The notes beneath the pieces are model-generated. The model ran no database searches. It was not told the origin of the DNA and was given only the letters and a program-made list of their open reading frames with translations. From contig NZ_FNAM01000001.1 of NCBI RefSeq assembly GCF_900101845.1, forward strand, positions 357,003 through 421,002: a DNA stretch of 64,000 nucleotides, written 5' to 3'. Shown here piece after piece: positions 8,408 to 16,418 of the stretch; the stretch's first letter is position 1, and each line of letters opens with the position of its first letter. A program made the translations under genes and the position numbers. The DNA comes from Sporomusa acidovorans (GTDB lineage: Bacteria; Bacillota; Negativicutes; Sporomusales; Sporomusaceae).

Positions 8408-10420
8408 CTAAATATGCCGCACACGCTCATTTAATTCATTCAACTTAGCGTCATTAAACCGGTCAACAGTACTTAAATAACCAGTAATGCGACGAACTCG
8501 ACGAACGCTGGTAGTTCCGCAGGAAGGACATTCATCGGTATCAATTACGCCAATATGTCCACACCCTTCGCAAAAATCCACCGGATAGTTAAAACCTGCA
8601 TAGCCAAAATCGCATTCCCGCATATAACGGATAATTTCTTCTAACGCACCCAAATTATTTACAGGCGGTGCGGCAAATTCAACATAACTAATATGGCCGG
8701 CATTCGTATATTTATGATATACACCTTCTATACGAATTTTATCAAATACACTTATGGGGAAATTAACAGGAACGTGAAAAGAATTGGTATAATATTCTTT
8801 GTCCGTAACTCCGGGAATAATGCCATATTCTTTACGATCCATTTTTACAAACCGCCCTGATAGGCCTTCAGCCGGTGTAGCCAGCAACGTATAATTCAAG
8901 TCATAATGTTCGGCGGCACGATCGACTTTATCCCGCATAAAAGCGACAATTTCTTCTCCCATGATTTGTGCCTCTTCATTTTCACCATGATGGCTCCCTG
9001 TCAAAGCAGTAAGCGTTTCAGCTAAGCCAATAAAACCTACTGATAATGTCCCATGTTTAATAACTTCTTCAATATAATCACTGGGAGTAAGCTTGTCCGA
9101 ATCTATGTAAAGCCCCTGTCCCATCAAGAACGGCATATCACGAACCCTTAGCTTAGCTTGCACCTGAAAGCGGTGATAAAGCTGCTCGCAGGTTAAATCA
9201 ATAAGTTCCGCCAGGCTTTCATAAAATTTCATAAAATTACGCTCGGCCTTGATCGCTAAACGAGGTAAGTTGATCGTAGTGAAACTTAAATTGCCGCGTC
9301 CGTCAGTTACTTCCGGGCCGCAACGATTTGACATCACCCTGGTGCGGCATCCCATGTACCCCACTTGATCTCCATAGGCTTTATTAAATGATGAATCCAT
9401 AAAACTAAAAGTAGGGTTAAGACGTTGAGCAGCCACTCTGATGGCCAGTTTAAACAAGTCATAATTTGGATCGCCAGGATTAAAATTAATCCCTTCCTTA
9501 AGTCGGAAAATAATATTAGGGAAAATAGGGTTTTCCCCCCGCCCTAGACCTTTCTCGTAAGCCAAAAGCAAATTTTTTATTACGGCGCGTCCGGCTGGTG
9601 AGGTCTCAGTCCCTATATTAAGGCTGGAAAAGGGCACTTGAGCACCTGCCCGGGAGTGCATACTATTTAAATTATAGATCAAAGCTTCCATCGCTTGGTA
9701 TATTTCTTCATTGCTAGCCTTTTCCATAAATGGTGCTATATCACGGTCAAAAAAGGCAAAAGACTGACCTCCGTGCATATCATTCTGCGAACTCTGCAAA
9801 ATAATAGCGGCAAGGGCAGTGGCAGACGACGGACGTTTGGGAGAGCGAATATAACCATGACCGTTATTAAAGCCGTTATTAAGTAATTTTCCCAAAGGAA
9901 TTTGTACACAAGTCAGTGTTTTTCCGTAAAAATCAAGATCATGAATGTGATAATCACCCTTTATATGGGCTTGGGCAATCTTTTCCGGAATTAACCGGTT
10001 TAAATAGTAAGCCTTACTGGCAGCACTGGCTATCTGTAGCATTTTAGCTGACGGCGAATTAGAGACATTGGCGTTCTCACGGTTAGTTTCTACCAGAATT
10101 TCCCCCACCGCATCCATAAGATCGGATTTTGCCTCTCGCATGCGATTACGCTTGTCCCGGTATAAAATATAAGCCTTAGCCGTTTTAGCATGACCTGTTT
10201 CAATTAACATCTTTTCAACTGCATCCTGAACATCTTCCACACCAAATATACCGCCGTTATATTGTTGCTTCAGAAACTTTAAAACATTAAGCGTAAGTTC
10301 TAATGCCAATTCCCGGTCTGCTCCACCGACGGCCTTAGCCGCTCTATATATAGCCTCCGTTATTTTACTTTCATCAAATGCTACTTCCCGGCCATCACGT
10401 TTCTTTATTCTTGCAAACAT
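8408..10420 (-). CDS. nrdD: Anaerobic ribonucleoside-triphosphate reductase
   Basis: NrdD makes deoxyribonucleotides without oxygen, using a glycyl radical. The 670-residue protein has an N-terminal ATP-cone (residues 1-90, starting with the typical KRDGREVAFDESKI block), the barrel domain, a C-terminal zinc site (CEGCG...CPSCG) and the radical glycine in RRITGYLS, about G647. The presence of only this class of reductase in the window fits an anaerobe. It is co-transcribed with nrdR and nrdG. Confidence 0.96.
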   Translation of the reverse strand: MFARIKKRDGREVAFDESKITEAIYRAAKAVGGADRELALELTLNVLKFLKQQYNGGIFGVEDVQDAVEKMLIETGHAKTAKAYILYRDKRNRMREAKSDLMDAVGEILVETNRENANVSNSPSAKMLQIASAASKAYYLNRLIPEKIAQAHIKGDYHIHDLDFYGKTLTCVQIPLGKLLNNGFNNGHGYIRSPKRPSSATALAAIILQSSQNDMHGGQSFAFFDRDIAPFMEKASNEEIYQAMEALIYNLNSMHSRAGAQVPFSSLNIGTETSPAGRAVIKNLLLAYEKGLGRGENPIFPNIIFRLKEGINFNPGDPNYDLFKLAIRVAAQRLNPTFSFMDSSFNKAYGDQVGYMGCRTRVMSNRCGPEVTDGRGNLSFTTINLPRLAIKAERNFMKFYESLAELIDLTCEQLYHRFQVQAKLRVRDMPFLMGQGLYIDSDKLTPSDYIEEVIKHGTLSVGFIGLAETLTALTGSHHGENEEAQIMGEEIVAFMRDKVDRAAEHYDLNYTLLATPAEGLSGRFVKMDRKEYGIIPGVTDKEYYTNSFHVPVNFPISVFDKIRIEGVYHKYTNAGHISYVEFAAPPVNNLGALEEIIRYMRECDFGYAGFNYPVDFCEGCGHIGVIDTDECPSCGTTSVRRVRRITGYLSTVDRFNDAKLNELNERVRHI

Positions 10421-10438
10421 TCTTTTCCCCCATGCTGA

Positions 10439-10909
10439 TTAATCTTTGTGTTGTGTTTTCATAAGTACTTCTAGTTCCTGCATAAAGTTATTAATATCGG
10501 CAAATTGCCGATACACTGAAGCAAATCGAACATAGGCAACCTGGTCAATCTCCCGTAAGTGTTGCATCACAGACTCGCCAATCTGCCGTGAGGAAACTTC
10601 TCGCTCTGCACTATTATGCAGATCCCGTTCGACTTTATTGACAGCTGTTTCAATTGCATTAATGGGAACCGGCCGCTTTTCACACGCCTTTAAAATTCCG
10701 CCGAGCAGCTTACTCCGGTCAAAAATCTCTCGCCGTCCGTCTTTTTTTATAACCATTAACGGTATTTCTTCAATGACCTCGTAGGTAGTAAAACGACGGG
10801 CGCAGGCAGAGCACTCTCTTCGTCGACGGATAGAATTTCCCTCATCGGCGGCTCGTGAATCAATAACCTTGCTATCAGCTACTCCACAAAACGGACAACG
10901 CAAATTCAC
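10439..10909 (-). CDS. nrdR: Transcriptional repressor NrdR
   Basis: NrdR is a zinc-ribbon plus ATP-cone repressor that senses ATP/dATP and shuts off ribonucleotide reductase genes. The start is GTG 10909 (MNLRCPFCG), with AAGGAG just upstream; an upstream ATG at 10969 would overlap the promoter. The zinc finger CPFC...CSAC is at residues 5-35 and the ATP-cone is at about 46-136. It is the first gene of the operon with nrdD and nrdG and has two NrdR boxes in front, so it probably represses itself. Confidence 0.95.
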   Translation of the reverse strand: MNLRCPFCGVADSKVIDSRAADEGNSIRRRRECSACARRFTTYEVIEEIPLMVIKKDGRREIFDRSKLLGGILKACEKRPVPINAIETAVNKVERDLHNSAEREVSSRQIGESVMQHLREIDQVAYVRFASVYRQFADINNFMQELEVLMKTQHKD

Positions 10910-10937
10910 CCACTCCTTGATTACTCCGGTGAGTATG

Positions 10938-10966
10938 TTATAATAACTTATAGGCATTAATCTCAA
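10938..10966 (-). promoter_or_regulatory. Candidate promoter of nrdR-nrdD-nrdG
   Basis: Read on the minus strand, TTGAGA (10966-10961), a 17-base spacer and TTATAA (10943-10938) resemble a vegetative promoter. The proximal NrdR box abuts its -35 element. Confidence 0.5.
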
Positions 10967-11013
10967 CACTATATATTGTGTTCTGCATAATACATATACG
11001 CCATATATTGTTT
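10966..11013 (-). promoter_or_regulatory. Tandem NrdR boxes
   Basis: The box ACACTATATATTGTGT (10966-10981) matches every defined position of the NrdR consensus acaCwAtATaTwGtgt. A second, weaker box (10998-11013) matches 13 of 16 positions. Their start-to-start spacing is 32 bases, about three helical turns, which is the usual spacing of paired NrdR boxes. Confidence 0.85.
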
Positions 11014-11070
11014 TTCTCCTGCCTCATGGAGAAATTTATGAAAAAAACTATCTGTCAAAAGAAGAATATA

Positions 11071-11114
11071 AAAAGGAAGCATCACCGCGCGCTTGCCGCT
11101 ATGTGCTTCCTTTT
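11071..11114 (-). terminator. Terminator of the glsB-like gene
   Basis: Eleven complementary bases (AAAAGGAAGCA/TGCTTCCTTTT) flank a 22-base loop. On the minus strand the stem runs into TTTTTATATT. It lies 30 bases after the GlsB stop codon. Confidence 0.7.
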
Positions 11115-11144
11115 ATTTTCTATCTGCTATAATTTATACAACAA

Positions 11145-11408
11145 TCATTTAGTTTCCGCCCGGTTGCCGCTAAACGCTCGCACAATCCAAACAAAAATTA
11201 CAGCACCAACCACACTCGCTATTAGTTGCCCAATTAGCCCATAGGTGCTAATCCCAATTACCGAGAGCAAAAATCCGCCAACATAGGCACCAATCACACC
11301 AACAATCATGTCTACCCAAAAGCCAAAGCCATGTCCCCGAAGTAATTGGCCGGCCAACCATCCAGCTACGGCTCCCGTAATTAAGAACCATATTGCATTG
11401 CTCAACAT
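11145..11408 (-). CDS. GlsB/YeaQ/YmgE family stress membrane protein
   Basis: This 87-residue protein is nearly all membrane: three hydrophobic helices with Gly-rich packing (GAVAGWLAGQLLRGHGFG, then GVIGAYVGGFLL). That pattern is diagnostic of the transglycosylase-associated protein family. Members are induced by stress in other bacteria, but the molecular role is unknown. It is a single-gene unit with its own terminator. Confidence 0.85.
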   Translation of the reverse strand: MLSNAIWFLITGAVAGWLAGQLLRGHGFGFWVDMIVGVIGAYVGGFLLSVIGISTYGLIGQLIASVVGAVIFVWIVRAFSGNRAETK

Positions 11409-11578
11409 AGCATTCCCTCCATTTAAAAATTAGTACTATTATCCCCATTAAAATAATTCTTAAGCTTCTCACCGATAATTTTCTCTTCTTAAAGTTAGGC
11501 CCTCTATCCCAAGATAAATAGAGAGCCTTCAAAAAATCAATTTCAATTTTGCGTTCAATAAAATAATAAAGGAGAAGC

Positions 11579-12073
11579 ATGAAAATTTTAATTGATGCCG
11601 ACGCTTGCCCGCAGGCAGCCCTACGGCAATGCCTGGAAGCAGGGAAAAAATATGGTATTCCGGTTTGGACAGTTGCCAGCTTCAACCATAATATTGTATC
11701 GGATCATCATGTAACAGTAGGCAATGCATCCCAGGAAGCTGATATTAAGCTTATCAATCTGACTGAACCAAGTGATATCATCATTACACAAGATTGGGGA
11801 GTTGCCGCAATAGTAATAGCCAAGTCAGCCTATTGTCTTGGTCCAACCGGTGTAGAATACTGCCCGGAAAAGATAGAATTTCTGTTGGAAGAACGGGAAA
11901 TCAAGGCTAAATTCCGTCGCAGCGGTGGACGGACAAAAGGCCCTAAAAAACGTACCCAGTCAGATAATATAAAATTTGCTGCCGGATTGGAGAAACTTAT
12001 CCATAAAAGTAGACAACAAAAAAGTTTAGATGCCGGCAAAATCTATGATACTTTCCGCCATAGCCCCGAGTAA
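11579..12073 (+). CDS. YaiI/YqxD family (UPF0178) NYN-domain protein
   Basis: The 164-residue protein starts [11 protein letters not shown], the acidic motif of the DUF188/PIN-NYN nuclease fold, and contains the conserved [11 protein letters not shown] and SGGRTKGPK segments. A nuclease role is suggested by the fold but has not been shown for the family. The ATG is preceded by AAAGGAGAAGC. Confidence 0.9.
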   Translation: MKILIDADACPQAALRQCLEAGKKYGIPVWTVASFNHNIVSDHHVTVGNASQEADIKLINLTEPSDIIITQDWGVAAIVIAKSAYCLGPTGVEYCPEKIEFLLEEREIKAKFRRSGGRTKGPKKRTQSDNIKFAAGLEKLIHKSRQQKSLDAGKIYDTFRHSPE

Positions 12074-12109
12074 ATGGTGAAACCCCTAAGAGTTCGACAT
12101 CAGTCGAAG

Positions 12110-12280
12110 TTAACACAATATATTAATATTGGAATCCGCTTTAGACTGCAGTTCCTTTTTTAACAAACTTTCAAAAGAAGTGCTTCCCTTTTTCCCCGGA
12201 GAATAAGAAATTTCGCTATTTTTACTTCTTATATATGTCTTAGAGCTTGGACATATCGGAACAACCTTAGTAATTTTCAA
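12110..12280 (-). CDS. Small hypothetical protein
   Basis: This possible 56-residue protein starts at TTG 12280, with GGAAGGTGA upstream at a good distance. The frame is open to an ATG at 12310, but that has no ribosome binding site. It begins MKITKVVPICPSS and ends with a charged helix (SLLKKELQSKA). I recognise no domain. The good binding site and protein-like composition favour a real gene, but it is short and isolated. Confidence 0.4.
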   Translation of the reverse strand: MKITKVVPICPSSKTYIRSKNSEISYSPGKKGSTSFESLLKKELQSKADSNINILC

Positions 12281-12452
12281 AGCAATCACCTTCCATATTT
12301 TTACATACATATTCTATTATTTGGAAGTAATTACCTTTTGTTTTTTACCACTACCTAAAAAACATTTTATGCTATATTTTGCACTGCTTCTGACGAACTG
12401 TAGCCAAGCAGTACTTTAAGCAAAGCAACCATTATGTCATACGGCATAAATG

Positions 12453-12486
12453 CCAAAATGTCCCTTCTCAAGAAGGGACATTTTGG
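12453..12486. terminator. Long perfect hairpin after the acyl-CoA synthetase
   Basis: A perfect 15-pair stem with loop TCAA lies 20 bases beyond the stop of the acyl-CoA synthetase. T residues are inside the 3' arm rather than after it, so it may be a weak terminator or a 3'-end stabiliser. Confidence 0.5.
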
Positions 12487-12505
12487 AGAAAATAAGCAGA
12501 TGTTT

Positions 12506-14140
12506 TCAATTTTGCGTTTGAACCGCTACCAAATTGCTTGCGCAAAATTTTTTCCGAAGTTTCGGCTTTTCAATCTTGCCTGTGGGGTTGCGCGGAACTA
12601 CGTCAAAAATAATCCTACGCGGACGTTTATATCGCGGCAACGACGAACAGAATTCCCTTATCTCTCTCTCTGAACATAGACAATCAGGCTTTAACTCTAT
12701 AATCGCCGCCGCAATTTCGCCAAGGCGCTGATCCGGCAGACCAATTACCGCTACGTCCTTAATTGCATCATATCTGTGGAGAAAATCCTCAATCTGTACA
12801 GGATACAGGTTCTCACCGCCACTAATGATAACATCCTTTTTACGATCAACTAAATAAATGAAGCCGTCTTTGTCCATTCGCGCCATATCACCGGTTAAAA
12901 GCCACCCATCTTTCAATACGGCAGCAGTCGCTTCCGGGTCACGGTAGTAACATTTCATAACCCCCGGCCCTTTTACAATCAGTTCACCAACATGTCCCTG
13001 TGGCACAAGATGACCATCGCCGTCAATAATCATGGCTTCCCAGTTGTATCCCTGCTTACCAATTGCCCCAACTTTGTGAATGTTATCCATTCCAAGATGA
13101 ACACAACCTGGACCTATTGATTCACTCAAGCCATAATTGGTATCGTACAAATGGTTGGGAAAATATTTTTTCCAGCGCTGAATTAAACTGGGTGGAACCG
13201 GCTGCGCACCAATATGCATTAACCGCCACTGCTGTAGATTATAATCATTTAGATCCACCTCGCCGCTGCTAATGGCGTCAAGGATATCCTGTACCCAGGG
13301 AACAAGGAGCCAGACTATTGTTATCTTTTCTTCAGAAACAGCTTTTAGTATCCACTTGGGCTTGACCCCCCGCAGCAAAACCGCTTTACCGCCTACCAGC
13401 AAACTACCAAACCAATGCATCTTGGCACCGGTATGATACAATGGCGGAATACATAAGAAATTATCCCCCCGGGTCTGTCTGTGATGGTTTTGCTCTGTAT
13501 AGCAAGCGGATACGAGACTCCGCTGGGAATGAAGAATGGCTTTGGGAAAACCTGTAGTCCCAGAAGAAAAATAGATAGCCGCATCGTCTTCTTCTGTTAT
13601 AGGAATTTGCGGGGCTTCATCAGAACACACGGACACAAGCTGCTTATAATTTTGAGCAAATGACGGACAACTTTCCCCTACAAAAAAATGCAATTTAATT
13701 CCTGAAATTTTATCGTTAATGGGTTCCACCCGTTCAATAAATTCCGGTCCGAATACCAAGGCTGTAACTTCCGCTAATTCTAAGCAGTATTTTATTTCTT
13801 CCGTAGTATAACGAAAATTCAGAGGCACTGCCAGAGCACCGGTTTTAAGAATACCGAAGTAAATTGGCAGCCATTCAAGACAATTCATCAATAATATCGC
13901 AACTTTATCACCTTTTCTGATACCGCTGTTCATAAGAAGATTAGCAAATTTATTTGCCTTTTCCTCAAACTCACGCCAAGTTATTTCTTGCCGAAAACCT
14001 GCCGCCGGATTTGGTTCAATAAGTTCATATTCACTCCAGGGAACGATTTGCCGCTCCTGTAGTTCCGGATTAATTTCAACCAGGCTAATATCATCACCAT
14101 ATAGCCTCGCATTTTGAGAAAGTATTTCCGTTATTAGCAC
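12506..14140 (-). CDS. Acyl-CoA synthetase (AMP-forming, class I adenylate-forming)
   Basis: The 544-residue enzyme activates a carboxylic acid to its CoA thioester via an acyl-AMP. Motifs are visible in order: the phosphate-binding loop YFSSGTTGFPKA, YNWEAMIID, the core TGDMARMDKDGFIY, the hinge DRKKDVIISGGENLYP and the C-terminal catalytic lysine segment PTGKIEK. Medium- or long-chain fatty acids or aromatic acids are possible substrates. The start is GTG 14140 with GGGAGGAG eight bases upstream. It is unusual in being the only gene behind a T-box leader, so its expression should follow the charging of a tRNA. Confidence 0.88.
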   Translation of the reverse strand: MLITEILSQNARLYGDDISLVEINPELQERQIVPWSEYELIEPNPAAGFRQEITWREFEEKANKFANLLMNSGIRKGDKVAILLMNCLEWLPIYFGILKTGALAVPLNFRYTTEEIKYCLELAEVTALVFGPEFIERVEPINDKISGIKLHFFVGESCPSFAQNYKQLVSVCSDEAPQIPITEEDDAAIYFSSGTTGFPKAILHSQRSLVSACYTEQNHHRQTRGDNFLCIPPLYHTGAKMHWFGSLLVGGKAVLLRGVKPKWILKAVSEEKITIVWLLVPWVQDILDAISSGEVDLNDYNLQQWRLMHIGAQPVPPSLIQRWKKYFPNHLYDTNYGLSESIGPGCVHLGMDNIHKVGAIGKQGYNWEAMIIDGDGHLVPQGHVGELIVKGPGVMKCYYRDPEATAAVLKDGWLLTGDMARMDKDGFIYLVDRKKDVIISGGENLYPVQIEDFLHRYDAIKDVAVIGLPDQRLGEIAAAIIELKPDCLCSEREIREFCSSLPRYKRPRRIIFDVVPRNPTGKIEKPKLRKKFCASNLVAVQTQN

Positions 14141-14181
14141 CTATTTTTCTCCTCCCTATTACCCATTTTGAACAAATACAA

Positions 14182-14460
14182 AAATCCCGTCTCTGTATTT
14201 CTACAGGGACGGGATTTAATAATCCGTGGTACCACCCTGCTTGCTTTATCGCAAGCCGCTTTTTCAGGTACGGGAACTGCGTCCGATACCCTAGCCTTGT
14301 TAACGGTGGCACACCGGCGCGGTCTACTCATTTCTTTTCAACCTGCTGCTTATGAGTGTATTTCAGTTAATCTGCTTACCGGTTCGCACCAGTCACCGGC
14401 TCTCTGAAAAGCATAACAAACCTACTTTTCTCAGTCATTGCATTTGTCAATTGCTATTAA
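14182..14460 (-). promoter_or_regulatory. T-box riboswitch leader, specifier probably UAC (Tyr)
   Basis: On the minus strand the 14-base T-box GGGTGGTACCACGG is at 14237-14224. It is followed by a strong terminator stem (14217-14182) with a T run. Upstream are the Stem I landmarks AGAGAGCC, GGTGCGAACCGG and GAAATACACTC. In T-box leaders the specifier triplet usually precedes ACTC, which here gives TAC (14360-14358), a tyrosine codon. The specifier is an inference from this pattern; ATA or CAC by another register cannot be excluded. The leader ends 41 bases before the acyl-CoA synthetase start. Confidence 0.9.
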
Positions 14461-14465
14461 GCGTA

Positions 14466-14493
14466 ATTATAGCATAAAAATCCCGCGTGTCAA
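14466..14493 (-). promoter_or_regulatory. Sigma-A promoter of the T-box transcript
   Basis: TTGACA (14493-14488), a 16-base spacer and TATAAT (14471-14466) form a consensus vegetative promoter just upstream of the T-box leader. Confidence 0.85.
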
Positions 14494-14700
14494 TAATTGA
14501 AATATTAATTGGAAAACTTTTTTATTTTTTTACAAAGCCAACTTCTTTACCCGATGGGCTTTTTCAAGATCTCTATCTACAGATATTCAGCGAGCTACTT
14601 ACATATAGGCGGTAAATACAAAAAAAGTTCAATAATATAAATTTTAACGGGTTTACGAATTTTAAAGCGGAGCACACTTTTAACAAGGAGGTGATTCACT

Positions 14701-14874
14701 ATGCCGGAAAAAAAGAATGCAGCTAAACTGATGGATGAGGCGACCGATACCGCAGCTAAAGCGCTTGAAGGCAAACACTATCAGAATTCAGGCGCCGTCA
14801 CCGAACAGTTCAATGCAAAAATAGATAAGGCCTCAGAATTAGCAAGCGCTAAGTATAGCGGAAAAAACAAATAA
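14701..14874 (+). CDS. Small charged hypothetical protein (57 residues)
   Basis: The ATG is preceded by AAGGAGGTGA, a perfect ribosome binding site, nine bases upstream. The product starts MPEKKNAAKLMDEATD and is a hydrophilic, Ala/Lys-rich helix with no membrane segment or Cys. It looks like a small abundant cytosolic or spore-associated protein, but it does not match the small acid-soluble protein motif that I know. A bidirectional terminator follows. The function is unknown. Confidence 0.7.
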   Translation: MPEKKNAAKLMDEATDTAAKALEGKHYQNSGAVTEQFNAKIDKASELASAKYSGKNK

Positions 14875-14980
14875 AAGCAAGATAGGCTTACGCAAAGTAT
14901 CAAAGCATTGCCCAACCAAGAGTTTAACGTACGGTTACCCCGTTGTAAGTGATCTATTGTTCAATCTGGATTTGAAAAAT

Positions 14981-15010
14981 GAGATTAGGCTGCGGCCTAA
15001 TCTCGTTTTT
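14981..15010. terminator. Bidirectional terminator
   Basis: A perfect ten-pair stem (GAGATTAGGC/GCCTAATCTC) with loop TGCG is followed by GTTTTT on the plus strand and ATTTTTC on the minus strand. It separates the 57-residue gene from the convergent minus-strand remnant. Confidence 0.85.
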
Positions 15011-15011
15011 A

Positions 15012-15317
15012 CTATACCATACCACCATTTTGCTTTAGAATATTCACCACTTCTTCAGTACGCTCTTCGGAAGCAAATACTATAACCGAAAAGGCATGTC
15101 CAGCCAACATACCGTGATTTTCGGCACTTAACCCGCCAACTGAAGGATCGGCTCCCATTAATACCCGCGCCGCTGCATTATTTTCATCTGAAGTATTACT
15201 GGAAAATAGCGTCAAACCGGTCAGCGTTCGTGCATTGGCAATCGGGTCATTCCGTTCCGTATTGTTGGTTACGCCAAACCGACTTGTTCTTTTAACCGTA
15301 GCCTCTGTTATGAAAAA
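15012..15317 (-). pseudogene. Probable 5'-truncated gene remnant
   Basis: An open frame of about 100 codons begins right after the double stop (TAA TGA) of the upstream iron-sulfur gene and is in the same frame as it. It contains protein-like sequence (RTSRFGVTNNTERNDPIANA, then LMGADPSVGGLSAENHGMLAG and a C-terminal AFSVIVFASEERTEEVVNIL). No ATG or GTG is available at its beginning; the first usable codon is TTG 15215, without a clear binding site. The alternating beta/alpha C-terminus recalls general-stress proteins of the YflT type, but this is weak. I read it as a gene that has lost its 5' end. Confidence 0.45.
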
Positions 15318-15320
15318 TCA

Positions 15321-16298
15321 TTATGGATGAACAATTACAGAAACCTGCGATAAATATTTTGTCCAGAGAAGTGGCAATACTGGTGAATTCCAGTGACCGC
15401 TGACTTGAGCACTCACGATTCCAATGGCAAACAACAATAGTAGTGCCAGGGAATAATGCGCCGGTTTTAGTATCTTTGCTGTAATACGGTTATGCAAACT
15501 GATAGCTTGGGTTGGACAGGCAGTTATGCACCGCTGGCAACAAGTGCATTCAGGGGAACTGATTCTTGCTGATCTTGATATTTGAATATTCGTCGGGCAC
15601 TGCTTGTCGCAAATTCCGCATGAATCGCATACAGCCTGCTGCCGCCTAATCTGCAGTGGCGAAAAAACAGCAGCAAAATTAAGTAACGCACCATAAGGAC
15701 AAAGATAACGGCACCAAAAAAAAGGAATTATGATTGTCATAACAACCAATAAACTGACCACTTTTACTGTAAGTGGCGAAGGATTCAAAAAAAATGTCAG
15801 CATTTTTACATCGGCTACAATATTATAAGAAGAATAAATAAAGGCCGCGGCATCTGCTCCTGACATTTGCACCAGAATAACCTCGATAAAGAAGAAAAGC
15901 AACATATATTTGGGCACCATAAAAAAATAATGTACGTTTCTGGGAATTTTGACTCTAAACTTTACTAAATGATTCCGCCCGTACGTCAGCAACTCTGTTA
16001 ATGTGCCAAGCGGGCAGATGTGGCTGCAAATGCCTCGCCGCAAGATCAATGCCGAAAAAATAGCAATCAGCAAGATAGACAAACCTGCCGAATGAACTTG
16101 ATCAAACACGCCTGTACTGATCAGTTGCTTGAGTCCGACCATAGCGGATAGCGGTAAAAAAGTCTCAATGAGCGGAAAGCGCAGCGAAAAGTCAGCCGTA
16201 TTGCCAGCCAGAGTTAATTCCACTAAAGAATAAAATTGATAACCTGCCCACAAATATAAAACTAAGAAATAAAATTGCATAATTCGACGAATTATCAA
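15321..16298 (-). CDS. NapH/NosR-type membrane 4Fe-4S ferredoxin protein
   Basis: This protein of about 325 residues has several membrane helices. Two Cys motifs on helix ends (RGICSHICPLG and WCRYLCPYG) and two classical [4Fe-4S] motifs (CDSCGICDKQCP and CTCCQRCITACP) are visible. This is the architecture of NapH, NosR and related quinol-linked electron carriers. It probably passes electrons between the membrane and a cytosolic or exported reductase. The start is uncertain: TTG 16298 is preferred because GGAGG lies nine bases before it, and TTG 16322 is the alternative. It follows hcp on the same strand after a terminator-like hairpin, so a link to Hcp is possible but not proven. Confidence 0.8.
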   Translation of the reverse strand: MIIRRIMQFYFLVLYLWAGYQFYSLVELTLAGNTADFSLRFPLIETFLPLSAMVGLKQLISTGVFDQVHSAGLSILLIAIFSALILRRGICSHICPLGTLTELLTYGRNHLVKFRVKIPRNVHYFFMVPKYMLLFFFIEVILVQMSGADAAAFIYSSYNIVADVKMLTFFLNPSPLTVKVVSLLVVMTIIIPFFWCRYLCPYGALLNFAAVFSPLQIRRQQAVCDSCGICDKQCPTNIQISRSARISSPECTCCQRCITACPTQAISLHNRITAKILKPAHYSLALLLLFAIGIVSAQVSGHWNSPVLPLLWTKYLSQVSVIVHP

Positions 16299-16339
16299 AA
16301 CAAGCAACCTCCACACCGACAATACTTTTAAATTTTGCT

Positions 16340-16381
16340 AAACATAAAAGGCGGTGACAAAATCACCGCCGGTTTATGTTT
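16340..16381 (-). terminator. Hairpin after hcp
   Basis: A long imperfect stem (AAACATAAA...GGCGGTGA paired with TCACCGCC...TTTATGTTT) lies 38 bases beyond the hcp stop. T residues are in the distal arm on the minus strand. It is probably the hcp terminator, leaky or complete. Confidence 0.6.
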
Positions 16382-16418
16382 CAGAAAATTTCTATCGCAA
16401 TTCAGCTTATAAGCTATT

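Noticed and set aside
10978..11244. 88-residue plus-strand open frame
   Set aside because: It starts inside the NrdR boxes, runs through the terminator and overlaps the glsB-like gene antisense; no binding site at its start.
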